A stretch of DNA of 60,610 bases, from assembly GCA_937875395.1 (NCBI GenBank), contig CALNCU010000173.1, forward strand, positions 1-60,610. Direction: 5' to 3'. The notes under the pieces were generated by a model. It made no database searches. It saw only the letters and a program-made list of their open reading frames with translations, and had not been told where the DNA came from. The DNA comes from an uncultured Armatimonadota bacterium. GTDB lineage: Bacteria; Armatimonadota; UBA5829; DTJY01. Positions within the stretch are counted from its first letter, which is position 1; every line of letters begins with the position of its first letter. Below, piece after piece: positions 15,704 to 24,058 of this stretch. A program made the position numbers and the translations under genes.

Positions 15704-16666
15704 TCAGAATTCCACGGCAAGGAGTGCCGTGAGATACAGGTAGTGGCCGAAGTCATTCGGGTGGTTTATGTTGTTTCCTAGCAGGCTTGGGAAGTCTTTT
15801 CTTTTAAGCACCTCCGTCCATACAGAATATACATTGGCATATGCACAGCCCGATTCTGCGGCGGCGCGTCTAGTGGCTTCTGCGTACTCTTCCATTCTGT
15901 GAGAGCTGAACTTCCAGTCCGGGTTCGGAGGAAATGCGGAGTACATTAGTACCTCTGCGCCAGTTCGCTCCCGGATGGAATGCGCCATAGCGATCAGATT
16001 TTCACAAAACCGGCCGACGGGTACGCTGCCCACATTGTGATCGTTCATGCCGAAGCCCATGAGCACAAGACCCGGCTTGCGTGTGAGCACTTTAGCATCA
16101 AGACGCTCAAGCCCCTGTATGGTTGAATCTCCGCCTGTTGCACCGTTTTCAATGTTGATCTCTGCTGCAGGGAATCGTCTTTTCAGGGCATCAGTGTATC
16201 TGTGGTAGAACTGTAATCTCTCCCTGGATGCCTCGCATCCGGTGGATATGCTATCGCCATACACCAGTATGCCAAACGGTCCGCCTGCTTCAAGTCTCTT
16301 TCTGGTTCCAGCCAGAAACTCTGACTGGTCCGATTCCACGGCGAGTGGGCGGACTTTCTTAGTGTCGTAATCAACCCACACAAAGAAGGCATGGTTGCCG
16401 TATCCGGGAAATTTGGTATGGTCGAACTCTTTCTGAGCGTACAGCACGTTGGTGCCAAAATCCGGAATGCGGGAATCCGCTGTGCGTGCAATTGTGCCCT
16501 GCTCTGTATCCACAATATAGTCGCGGCCTTCCCGGTAGATTATGGTATTCTTCATGTTACGTTCGTATGTACTCCGCACGCTCAGGCTGCCGGGCACAAT
16601 ATTATCAAAGCAAAGCCTGCCAGGCTTAGTATTAGCCAGAACAAGACTCTCACCGTAAACTATCAT
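15704..16666 (-). CDS. SGNH/GDSL-family hydrolase
   Basis: A 320-residue protein with the SGNH set of catalytic blocks: G-D-S-I-S (Ser139), a Gly/Asn block (G-A-T-G-G-D), G-M-N-D (Asn of block III), and H-P-N-D-F-G-H near the C-terminus with the Asp-x-x-His pair. The first 125 residues form a beta-rich accessory domain, an arrangement seen in carbohydrate esterases acting on acetylated glycans; that role is an inference. No signal peptide is visible. The ATG at 16666 has GAGGAG before it and a TATAAT at 16685-16690 on the same strand, so the leader would be about 12 bases. It is a single-gene unit. Confidence 0.8.
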   Translation of the reverse strand: MIVYGESLVLANTKPGRLCFDNIVPGSLSVRSTYERNMKNTIIYREGRDYIVDTEQGTIARTADSRIPDFGTNVLYAQKEFDHTKFPGYGNHAFFVWVDYDTKKVRPLAVESDQSEFLAGTRKRLEAGGPFGILVYGDSISTGCEASRERLQFYHRYTDALKRRFPAAEINIENGATGGDSTIQGLERLDAKVLTRKPGLVLMGFGMNDHNVGSVPVGRFCENLIAMAHSIRERTGAEVLMYSAFPPNPDWKFSSHRMEEYAEATRRAAAESGCAYANVYSVWTEVLKRKDFPSLLGNNINHPNDFGHYLYLTALLAVEF

Positions 16667-16699
16667 CTACTTCTCCTCTGATTAATTATATACCCCCGA

Positions 16700-16930
16700 T
16701 GGCCTTACATGGCATGAGTAAAAACATCTTTTTTGTTGCAAGAAGCGGTCACTCTCCGCGTAGTTTTAGCAGATGTAGAGGCCTGCCATCGCTTAGCCGG
16801 GCTTGGAAGTTTCCCAGGGAGAGTTCTAGCCCGACATTGTTAGATGCTGTATGGCTTGCAGCGCCGGGGAGCGTATGCCAGGGGAACAAGCGGAGTGGGG
16901 AGGCACCCTCGCTCCGCTTGTGTTTTTATA
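16700..16930 (+). ncRNA. Candidate structured small RNA with intrinsic terminator (unidentified)
   Basis: No plus-strand gene ends within 5 kb upstream, yet this 230-base gap ends in a strong plus-strand terminator. The sequence before it can fold into nested stems: TGGCATG (16710-16716) with TATGCCA (16874-16880) closing the molecule; GCGG/CCGC (16745-16759); GCCAT (16785-16789) with ATGGC (16851-16855); and inside it a long hairpin 16798-16833 (CGGGC-TGGAA-TTTCC pairing GGAGA-TTCTA-GCCCG, 15 pairs, loop CAG). It does not match SRP RNA, RNase P RNA or tmRNA signatures. A long bulged hairpin recalls 6S RNA, but this is unproven. The 5' end is uncertain. Confidence 0.42.
16886..16927 (+). terminator. 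Strong intrinsic terminator, plus strand
   Basis: ACAAGCGGAG (16886-16895) pairs perfectly with CTCCGCTTGT (16912-16921); the stem extends inward through further G-C and G-U pairs, and the hairpin is followed by G and five T. On the minus strand the hairpin is followed by TTCCCC, so it is not a terminator for the RND gene. It is the main evidence for a plus-strand transcript in this gap. Confidence 0.75.
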
Positions 16931-16947
16931 AGCTGAATCTCTGCCTG

Positions 16948-19900
16948 TTATCCTTCCGGCAGCGCCGCCTCTTCTGCACTAAGGGTGGCAAGCATCTTCT
17001 CCGGGTCATCTCCGTTACCGCCGGAGAGCTTGTTGCCGCCTTCATGCTTATGGTGTCCGTGCCGCACTTTGTGCCATGTTTTACGGCACCAGTTCACAAA
17101 GTCATCCATAAGCGTGTAGGTGACCGGTATCATAAGCAGCGTGAGCAGGGTAGAGACAATAAGCCCTCCTATAACCGCAATTGCCATAGGTGCGCGCATC
17201 TCTGAGCCGCGCCCAAGCTTTAAGGCTGTTGGGAGCATGCCGAAGATCATGGCCATGGTGGTCATAAGGATTGGCCTAAGTCTTGTAGGCCCGGCTTCAA
17301 GGATGGCATCGTTTCTGCTCATGCCGCGCTCTCTTAATGTGTGCGTGTAGTCTACAAGCAGGATGGCGTTCTTTGTAACCAGACCCATAAGCATTATTAT
17401 ACCAATCATGGAGATAATGCTTAGTGTCTCCCCGGTCATCCACAGGGCAAGCAGCGCGCCGATTAACGCCATTGGAAGGCTGGCCATAATAACCAGCGGA
17501 TTAAAGAAGGATTCAAAGAGCGCCGCCATAAGCATGTATACCAAAAGTATCGCCAGAATAAGGGCGCCGCCCATGTCTCCGGCACTCTCTTTCATGCTCT
17601 CTGCATCACCGCCCCAGTTAAGGCGGGTGTTCCCAAGCGGCACGGCGGCAATCTCTTTCTCAAGAGCCATCTTCAACCGGCCAAGCGTATAGCCGTGCGC
17701 AACATCTGCAGTTACGGATACCTTGCGCTGCCTGTTCTTGCGTTCAATCTTTGTTGGGCCTATGCCAAAGCTCAGGTCTGCAACATCTGCAAGGTAAATG
17801 GGCGCGCCGCTTGAAGTTGCGCCTACTACCGTTCTGCCTACATCCGGCAGGCTATACCTGTCAAACTCCCGCAGGCGAACGTCTATATCGTACTCGTTTC
17901 CGCCTGTGCGGAACTTTATATCCGTGTTTCCGGCTATGGATGTACGCAGCCCGGCCGCTATCTGCTGCATGGTGAGCCCCATGTCGGCAGCCTTTACCCT
18001 GTCTATCTTTGCGCGGACTTCCGGTTTGCCTACCTTCCATGAAACGTCCGGGTTTATTACTCCCGGAACGCCGGAGATTACCTGTTTAATCCTTTGCGCA
18101 GTGCGGTCCAGTTCTTCCGTATTATCCCCCGTAAGCTCTATATCTATGGGAGAGCCGCCGGGGCCCATGCCGGACTGCGCTTGAACCTTTACGTTACCGG
18201 CGGGGATTTTGGCAATCATCTTCTGAATCTGGGCCTGTATCTCTGCATCTTTGCGAACTCTTAAGTCTTTATCTTGCACAAGCGGGCCCAGAAGCCTCTG
18301 TATGCCGCTCTTTGTTTCTTTCAGGCTTAGGGTTATCTTGGCAAGGTTGCTGCCTTCTCCGCCGCCAAGCATGGAGCCGGATGATCCCACGTTTGTGAAC
18401 ATGCTTTCAATCTCCGGGATGTTTGCCACTGCGTCTTCAATCTCTTTTGTCACCATGTTTGTGGCGGCAAGGCTTGTTTCTGCAGGCATCTCTATGGCTA
18501 TATCAACCTGCCCCCGGTCGGACTGCGGAGAGAACTCAAAGCCTAATTTGGGCGCTACCATAAAGATCATAACAAGAAGGATTCCCCACCCGGATGCTAT
18601 TACCTGCCACCTGTGATGGAGCGTCCACGCAAGCATCCTTCTGTATCCGGCATCCAGCCTGCGGTAGAAATCATCAAAGGCCTTGAAGAAGCCGGAAGAT
18701 GCTTCCACATCTTCATGCTTTTTATACCACCTGGATGCAAGCATAGGCGTCAGGGTGAACGATACCAATAGGGAGAAGAGCGTGGCGCATGCAACCGTTA
18801 TTCCAAACTGTTTAAAGAACTGGCCGGTTATGCCACCCATAAAAGCGATTGGCACAAAGACCACCACGTCTACCATTGTAATGGTTACGGCGGCAAGGCC
18901 TATCTCGCTTCTGCCGTTTAATGCTGCTTCTGCGGGGGCCTCTCCGCGCGTTAAGTGCCGGTAGATATTCTCCAGTACAACAATGGAGTCGTCAACCAGA
19001 ATCCCTACAGCCAGGGAGAGCCCAAGCATTACCGTCATGTTTTGCGTGAATCCCAGGAAGTGCGTGGGGATATACGTAGAGATGATAGATGTGGGGATTG
19101 CAAGAGCAACAATAAACGTTCCTCTTATGTTATGCAGGAAGAGGTAGACTATGATAACTGCAAGCAACGCTCCAAGCCATAGGGAGAGGTTTACATCATC
19201 CAGGGCATCCTTTACGTGTGTGGACTGATCAAAAGCAACGGCAATTGCCACGTCGGATGGAAGCACTTCTTTCATGGATTCAAGCTCTTTTTTTACGCCG
19301 TCAACCACTTCTACAGTGTTGGCATCCGCCTGCTTCTGAACAGAGATTCCTATGCTGTCTTTTCTTTGCACCCTTGTGGCCTGGGTGCGTTCGGCCACCG
19401 TGTCGCTTACATTGGCTATATCCCCTATGGTGAGCACGCGGCCAAAAACGTTTATCCTAAGAGCGCGAATTTCTTCTGCATTCTTAAACTCGCCCAGGGC
19501 GCGCACGGAGTAGTCTCTGTTGGCTTCTTTTATGGAGCCGCTGGGCATGTTAAGGTTGCCCGCTGCAAGCGCCTGCTGCACCTGGCCTATAGAGATGCCG
19601 TAAGCTTCCAGGCGGTGCCTGTCTACGTTTACCTGAATCTGGCGCTTATCCCCGCCGCTTATGGTGACGGATGCCACGCCCTTAACCTTGGAGAGCCTGT
19701 CTTTTATCACGTTGTCTGCCAGGTCTCTAAGCTCCTTGGCCGGGCGGTTGCTTGACATGCCCATAAGAATCACGGGCATTGCGCCTACATCTACCTTGAT
19801 AAGGGTTGGGTCTTTGCAGTCGTCCGGCAGCTTGTTCTGGGTGGCATCCACCTTGGCGCGGGCATCTGCAAGGGCGGTGTCAAGGTCTGTCCCAAGCACG

Positions 19901-20184
19901 CACTCCAGCACAACGGCGGACATCCCTTCCAGGGATGTTGATGTAATATTCTTTACGCCGTTTACAGACCCTACCGAATCTTCAATAGGTTTTGAGACCA
20001 GAGTCTCTATCTCCTCCGGCCCTGCGCCCGGGTATGTGGTCATAATAAGTATGTAGGGGATATCTATCTTGGGATAGAGTTCCACCGGCATCTTGCTTCT
20101 TGATTGAAACCCCATAACGGCCAGAGCCAGAAATAGCATGATTATGACTACGGGCCTGTTTATAGCTAATTTGGTTAATCCCAT
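16948..20184 (-). CDS. RND efflux transporter permease (HAE1/AcrB type)
   Basis: A 1078-residue inner-membrane proton-driven exporter, full length for the family, with a transmembrane helix at the N-terminus (residues about 12-28), two large periplasmic loops and two bundles of membrane helices. The proton-relay pair is present in A-V-G-I-L-V-D-D-S-I-V-V-L-E-N-I (TM4), and the early G-A-G-P-E-E-I-E-T motif is typical of the HAE family. It is the last gene of the export operon, 25 bases after the HlyD adaptor gene, which should link it to the TolC-like protein encoded at the operon's start. The last 50 residues are hydrophilic and His-rich. The substrate is unknown. Confidence 0.95.
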   Translation of the reverse strand: MGLTKLAINRPVVIIMLFLALAVMGFQSRSKMPVELYPKIDIPYILIMTTYPGAGPEEIETLVSKPIEDSVGSVNGVKNITSTSLEGMSAVVLECVLGTDLDTALADARAKVDATQNKLPDDCKDPTLIKVDVGAMPVILMGMSSNRPAKELRDLADNVIKDRLSKVKGVASVTISGGDKRQIQVNVDRHRLEAYGISIGQVQQALAAGNLNMPSGSIKEANRDYSVRALGEFKNAEEIRALRINVFGRVLTIGDIANVSDTVAERTQATRVQRKDSIGISVQKQADANTVEVVDGVKKELESMKEVLPSDVAIAVAFDQSTHVKDALDDVNLSLWLGALLAVIIVYLFLHNIRGTFIVALAIPTSIISTYIPTHFLGFTQNMTVMLGLSLAVGILVDDSIVVLENIYRHLTRGEAPAEAALNGRSEIGLAAVTITMVDVVVFVPIAFMGGITGQFFKQFGITVACATLFSLLVSFTLTPMLASRWYKKHEDVEASSGFFKAFDDFYRRLDAGYRRMLAWTLHHRWQVIASGWGILLVMIFMVAPKLGFEFSPQSDRGQVDIAIEMPAETSLAATNMVTKEIEDAVANIPEIESMFTNVGSSGSMLGGGEGSNLAKITLSLKETKSGIQRLLGPLVQDKDLRVRKDAEIQAQIQKMIAKIPAGNVKVQAQSGMGPGGSPIDIELTGDNTEELDRTAQRIKQVISGVPGVINPDVSWKVGKPEVRAKIDRVKAADMGLTMQQIAAGLRTSIAGNTDIKFRTGGNEYDIDVRLREFDRYSLPDVGRTVVGATSSGAPIYLADVADLSFGIGPTKIERKNRQRKVSVTADVAHGYTLGRLKMALEKEIAAVPLGNTRLNWGGDAESMKESAGDMGGALILAILLVYMLMAALFESFFNPLVIMASLPMALIGALLALWMTGETLSIISMIGIIMLMGLVTKNAILLVDYTHTLRERGMSRNDAILEAGPTRLRPILMTTMAMIFGMLPTALKLGRGSEMRAPMAIAVIGGLIVSTLLTLLMIPVTYTLMDDFVNWCRKTWHKVRHGHHKHEGGNKLSGGNGDDPEKMLATLSAEEAALPEG

Positions 20185-20209
20185 AAACTGTTACCTTTCA
20201 ATATGCGTC

Positions 20210-21643
20210 TTATCTGGCAATGGTCACTTTCATATTGTCTGAAAGCTTATCCTGGCCCATAACAACTACTTCATCACCGGGTTTAAGGCCGGAGAGCACT
20301 TCTACTTCTTCCCTGGCGGCTTCTCCTATTCTGACGGGGGTAAGGTGCACGGAAAGGTTTCGGACTACGTATACGGAGCCGACGCCACCATCTCCTACGT
20401 TTATAACGGCATCTTTTGAAACAAGGATTACGCCATCATGCTTCTCTAACTCTATCTTTCCGCGGGCAAACATGCCGGGGCGCAGCGCTCTGCCCTTGTT
20501 GGGTATGTTAATCCACACGGTGAACTGCCTACTGCCTATTTCTGCCGTAGGCAGAATCTTTGCCACCTTTCCGGCAAAGGATTTTCCGGGAAGAGCGTCT
20601 ACCTGAACGTTTACAATCTGCCCCAGCTTGACCTTGTGAATATCCATCTCAGAGACCGCTGCCTCAAAGTAAACGGTGGAGAGGTTTACAATCTCCATGA
20701 GCGGTGTGCCGGGGGATGCCATCTGCCCGGGCTCCGTCATGCGTTTTGAAACGCAGCCGGAGATAGGGGTGCGGATGGCGGCGTTTGCAAGCTGCTGCCG
20801 ATAGTATGCCAGGTTTGCCTCTGCGCTTGCCATACCTGCGCGGGCGCTCTTTATGTCTTCGCGGTTGAGAGATTTGTTGGCGCGGTTGGCTACGGCCATT
20901 CTAAGGTCCTGCTCCGCGCGCTCTACATCTTTCTGCGCAGATTCTATGTCTTCAAGGCGGGCGCCCTCTCTGGCAAGGTCCAACGCCTGCCGCGCAGAGT
21001 TATAACCGGCAGAAGACATGGTGAATGCCTTCTGCGCAATATCCATCTGCTGGCGGGATTGCGCGCCCTGCGCGTACAGCTCGCGGGTGCGCTGCAAATC
21101 TACCTTGGCGTTCTCAAAATCTGCGCGGGCGGATTCTACGGCGCTCTCTCTTATGGCAATCTCCTGCGGGCGGGAGGATGCCTTAACCGTGCGCAGCCGG
21201 GCCTTGGCAGATTCCACCGCCGCCTTTGCCTGCGCAATCCTGGCCTCCGTGGAGACATCTGTAACGTTGGAAGCAGTCATGGCCTTGGAAAGATTTGCTC
21301 TGGCGGTAAAGACCCCGGCTTCGGCCCGTTTAATATCTGTCAGAAGATCAGATGTATCCTGCTGAACAACAACAGCTCCCGCAGAGACGGAATCATCCTC
21401 ACGGCAGGGAACGGAGACCACCCTGCCCATGGCCTTTGCAGATATCTGCACCGTCTTAAGGGCCTTGATGCTCCCGGAGACATCTATGGTTGTTGTCATG
21501 GTTCCGGTTCTGGCAAACGCCGTTCTTACCGGAATGGTTGTAGATTCTGCTTCTGCAACCTGGGGCTTTTTGCCCGTCATCTTACCTGCAATGGCCACCA
21601 CTGCAAGCAGGATTACTATGGCTATTATAACGGTCTTTCTCAA
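20210..21643 (-). CDS. RND/ABC efflux periplasmic adaptor (HlyD/AcrA family)
   Basis: A 477-residue membrane-fusion protein: N-terminal transmembrane anchor (about residues 3-22), lipoyl half-motifs flanking a long alpha-helical hairpin (about 85-290, Ala/Glu/Arg-rich), then beta-barrel and membrane-proximal domains. The hairpin is longer than in AcrA, suggesting a MacA/EmrA-like reach to the outer-membrane channel. I chose TTG at 21643: it lies one base after the stop of the LolA-like gene, with AAGGAGG 11 bases before it. An ATG at 21667 would overlap that gene and lacks a ribosome-binding site. With both an ABC transporter and an RND pump in the operon, it could serve either. Confidence 0.88.
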   Translation of the reverse strand: MRKTVIIAIVILLAVVAIAGKMTGKKPQVAEAESTTIPVRTAFARTGTMTTTIDVSGSIKALKTVQISAKAMGRVVSVPCREDDSVSAGAVVVQQDTSDLLTDIKRAEAGVFTARANLSKAMTASNVTDVSTEARIAQAKAAVESAKARLRTVKASSRPQEIAIRESAVESARADFENAKVDLQRTRELYAQGAQSRQQMDIAQKAFTMSSAGYNSARQALDLAREGARLEDIESAQKDVERAEQDLRMAVANRANKSLNREDIKSARAGMASAEANLAYYRQQLANAAIRTPISGCVSKRMTEPGQMASPGTPLMEIVNLSTVYFEAAVSEMDIHKVKLGQIVNVQVDALPGKSFAGKVAKILPTAEIGSRQFTVWINIPNKGRALRPGMFARGKIELEKHDGVILVSKDAVINVGDGGVGSVYVVRNLSVHLTPVRIGEAAREEVEVLSGLKPGDEVVVMGQDKLSDNMKVTIAR

Positions 21644-21644
21644 G

Positions 21645-22319
21645 TTAACTGCATCCTCCTTGTACATTAAATACTTTATCATCAATACCAGTGTTAATCC
21701 TGTAGTTGCTAAAATTTACTTCAACTATTAACGTATCTTTGCATGCACCCCTGCCGCTTTCAGATGGGGGCTGCACCTCTACAACGGTTCTGGACGGCAT
21801 GAAACGGCCCTTTCCTGCCTGCATATACCACAGGTTCGCTCGGGTGGCAGAGCCCTGGCCGAATTCTGTTATTATCTGCCTGGGAAGCCAGCTCTTCCGG
21901 TCTACCCAGACGGTCCATTTAATCTGCCGTCCATCTTCCTCCTGCATGCCGCTTACAACAAAGCAGCTTACTCCAAACAGGCTTTTTGTCCCAAGCAGTT
22001 TAAGTTTTGCGCCTCTTCTAAGGTTTATAAGCGGATCGCCCGCCAAAACCCCCTGCCTGGGGAGCATTGCAAACCCTTCCCGGCTCTTTACAATCACCTT
22101 ATCCGGTTTTTTAAAGAATATGCGCACCCGGCTCTTTGGGATGTGCACTGTTTTGGATTTAACGGTTACAGATGCATCTGCGCTATAATCCGTCACAGCG
22201 GCAAAGTGGGCCGATGCCCTGTCAAGTATCCGCTGCGGTGAAGGCGCCGCCCCCGCCGCAGAAAGTGAAAGCAGCACGGCGGCAATTACAATCAACCTGC
22301 GCAATACTGATACCGGCAT
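21645..22319 (-). CDS. LolA-like outer-membrane lipoprotein-sorting protein
   Basis: A 224-residue protein with a cleavable signal peptide (hydrophobic 8-22, then A-A-G-A-A) and a LolA/LolB-like half-barrel: A-S-A-H-F-A-A-V-T-D-Y-S-A-D-A near residues 35-49 and later L-R-x-G-x-K-L, W-V-D-R-K-S-W-L-P and M-P-S-R-T-V-V-E-V strands. Such proteins carry lipids or lipoproteins through the periplasm. Its place between the ABC permease and the HlyD adaptor suggests a role in lipid or hydrophobic-substrate export rather than general lipoprotein sorting; that is an inference. Its ATG overlaps the permease stop by one base. Confidence 0.75.
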   Translation of the reverse strand: MPVSVLRRLIVIAAVLLSLSAAGAAPSPQRILDRASAHFAAVTDYSADASVTVKSKTVHIPKSRVRIFFKKPDKVIVKSREGFAMLPRQGVLAGDPLINLRRGAKLKLLGTKSLFGVSCFVVSGMQEEDGRQIKWTVWVDRKSWLPRQIITEFGQGSATRANLWYMQAGKGRFMPSRTVVEVQPPSESGRGACKDTLIVEVNFSNYRINTGIDDKVFNVQGGCS

Positions 22320-23146
22320 CAGAAAAGAACATCCCTTCTTGTAAAAGCTGCAAATCCAATAGCGGCGGCAACTGCCGTGTATGCAAGCATCACTCCGGCA
22401 GACTGCAGAAGAGCATGAGAGTCTATCCCGCCTTTAAAGAGCAAGCCTACTCTCATATATGTGGTAAGCAAAAACGGGTGCAGGGGCGCAAAAAACTCTA
22501 TCTCTCCTATTATGCCGGAGAAGACTACAAGCCCCACGGCGCCTGCAACCGCCCCGCTTGCGTTAGATAAAAACGCAGATACGGCAAAGGCTATACTCCC
22601 CACGGCCGCCATGCCAAGCCCCACCAGCCCGTATGCCAAAAGAAGCCGCAGTATTGCCTGCCCCTCCGGGAAAACCCATATGCCGCCGGTAAGGGAGACA
22701 AGGCTTCCGCGTCCCAAAGACGCCCAGCCCGCCGCGTAAGAGAGAACGCCCACTCCAAAGGTGAGCGCAAGAACATAAGTCACTCCCGCTGCGTACTTTG
22801 CCGCCGCAATGCCAAGGCGTGAGGCGGGCCGGCAGAGCATCATGCGCAGGGTTCCGTCCGATGCCTCTCCTGCAATAAGATCGCTAAAGACCATGCTTGA
22901 AAAGAGCGGCAGAAACATAAAGACTACAAACTCAAAGAGCATGAACCGGGCAAGGAAAGCCGCATTTATAAACGAGCCGGCAAGGATGTAATCCTGCGAC
23001 AGCCTTTCCTCCATATACCGGAACTGGTTGCCGTATTTTAAAGCAACAAGGGCCACTGCCACAAGAAGCGTCATGGCAGCCGGGCCTATGTAGGTTCTGG
23101 GCTTATGCAAAAGTTTAAAATACTCTGCGTAAAGCTTATTTTTCAC
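22319..23146 (-). CDS. ABC transporter permease (ABC-2 type)
   Basis: A 275-residue membrane protein with six predicted helices: one after an N-terminal cytosolic K-L-L-H-K-P-R-T motif, then a group from about residue 65 to the C-terminus. The S-D-L-I-A-G-E-x-S-D-G-T-L-R-M-M-L stretch after the second helix is the typical ABC-2 coupling region. It partners with the ATPase gene just upstream, which it overlaps by 11 bases. Exporters of this kind move lipids, drugs or polysaccharides; no substrate is indicated. Confidence 0.88.
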   Translation of the reverse strand: MKNKLYAEYFKLLHKPRTYIGPAAMTLLVAVALVALKYGNQFRYMEERLSQDYILAGSFINAAFLARFMLFEFVVFMFLPLFSSMVFSDLIAGEASDGTLRMMLCRPASRLGIAAAKYAAGVTYVLALTFGVGVLSYAAGWASLGRGSLVSLTGGIWVFPEGQAILRLLLAYGLVGLGMAAVGSIAFAVSAFLSNASGAVAGAVGLVVFSGIIGEIEFFAPLHPFLLTTYMRVGLLFKGGIDSHALLQSAGVMLAYTAVAAAIGFAAFTRRDVLF

Positions 23147-24053
23147 GGCTGCCCTCCGTCAGCTGAAGGAAGAGATCTTCCAGAGAGGCGTTCTTTGGAA
23201 TGACGGCATATACCTTAATCCCTGCTTGCGCAAGGGCCCTGTTTGCCTCTGCAACCGCATCCGGCACGGCGTCTATAAACAGACTCTCCCCATTGCATGA
23301 AAGCACACGCACGCCGGAAACCCCGCTTAATACATGCAGGGAGCGCTCCCTGTCCGCCGTCCTTATCTCTACAGGCCCGGACTCCATTTTAAGCAGGCTC
23401 TTAACATCTCCTTCCATCACCAGACGCCCGCGATCTATTATCCCCACGCGGGTACAAATCTGCTCTACTTCAAAGAGCAGGTGGCTGGAGAGAAAGACTG
23501 TTACGCCTTCTTCTTTTAACTGTAGAATCATCTGCCTGACATCCCTCATTCCTTGGGGATCAAGTCCGTCCGTGGGCTCGTCAAGGATTACAATGTGCGG
23601 CTTTGGCAGAAGCGCCTGAGCTATTCCAAGCCGCTGGCGCATACCGTGGGAGTATGACTTCACCTTGTTATCAGCACGCCCGGCAAGCCCCGTCATCCGG
23701 AGCACCCGGTCTATGCTGCCCTCCTCGCAGCCGCCGGAGAGACCAGCAAAGATATTAAGGTTCTCCCTGGCGGAGAGGCAGCCGTAAAACGATGGAGTTT
23801 CCACAAGCGCGCCTACGCCCTGCATGGCCTTCGCCCGATTATTTTTTATGTCAAGGTTCATTATGCGGGCAATCCCGCTGCTTGGGCGGATAAGCCCTGT
23901 AAGCATTCTTATTGTTGTGCTCTTCCCGGCGCCGTTTGGCCCAAGAAAGCCGTAAACATCCCCCGCATAAACCGTGAAGTTAAGGTTGTCCACGGCCACG
24001 CATCTGCCATACGTCTTTGAAAGCCCCTCTGCCTGAATAACTATGCCGGACAT
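23136..24053 (-). CDS. ABC transporter ATP-binding protein
   Basis: A 305-residue ATPase with Walker A G-P-N-G-A-G-K-S-T (38-46), signature Y-S-H-G-M-R-Q-R-L-G-I (S-H-G-M-R-Q in place of L-S-G-G-Q), Walker B H-I-V-I-L-D-E-P with T-D-G-L-D-P following, and the switch His in S-S-H-L-L. The variant signature and C-terminal extension (about 220-305) are typical of the DrrA/CcmA-like ABC-2 export ATPases. ATG at 24053, five bases after the stop of the TolC-like gene. Confidence 0.93.
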   Translation of the reverse strand: MSGIVIQAEGLSKTYGRCVAVDNLNFTVYAGDVYGFLGPNGAGKSTTIRMLTGLIRPSSGIARIMNLDIKNNRAKAMQGVGALVETPSFYGCLSARENLNIFAGLSGGCEEGSIDRVLRMTGLAGRADNKVKSYSHGMRQRLGIAQALLPKPHIVILDEPTDGLDPQGMRDVRQMILQLKEEGVTVFLSSHLLFEVEQICTRVGIIDRGRLVMEGDVKSLLKMESGPVEIRTADRERSLHVLSGVSGVRVLSCNGESLFIDAVPDAVAEANRALAQAGIKVYAVIPKNASLEDLFLQLTEGSREK

Positions 24054-24058
24054 AGCCG

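Noticed and set aside
16700..16930. Identification of the candidate RNA as SRP RNA, tmRNA or RNase P RNA
   Set aside because: None of the diagnostic motifs (G-G-A-A-G apex, tRNA-like T arm with CCA, conserved RNase P core) is present; 6S remains possible but unproven.
19216..19755. Plus-strand frame of 179 codons inside the RND pump gene
   Set aside because: Antisense shadow of a conserved coding region; no ribosome-binding site, composition typical of a complementary frame.
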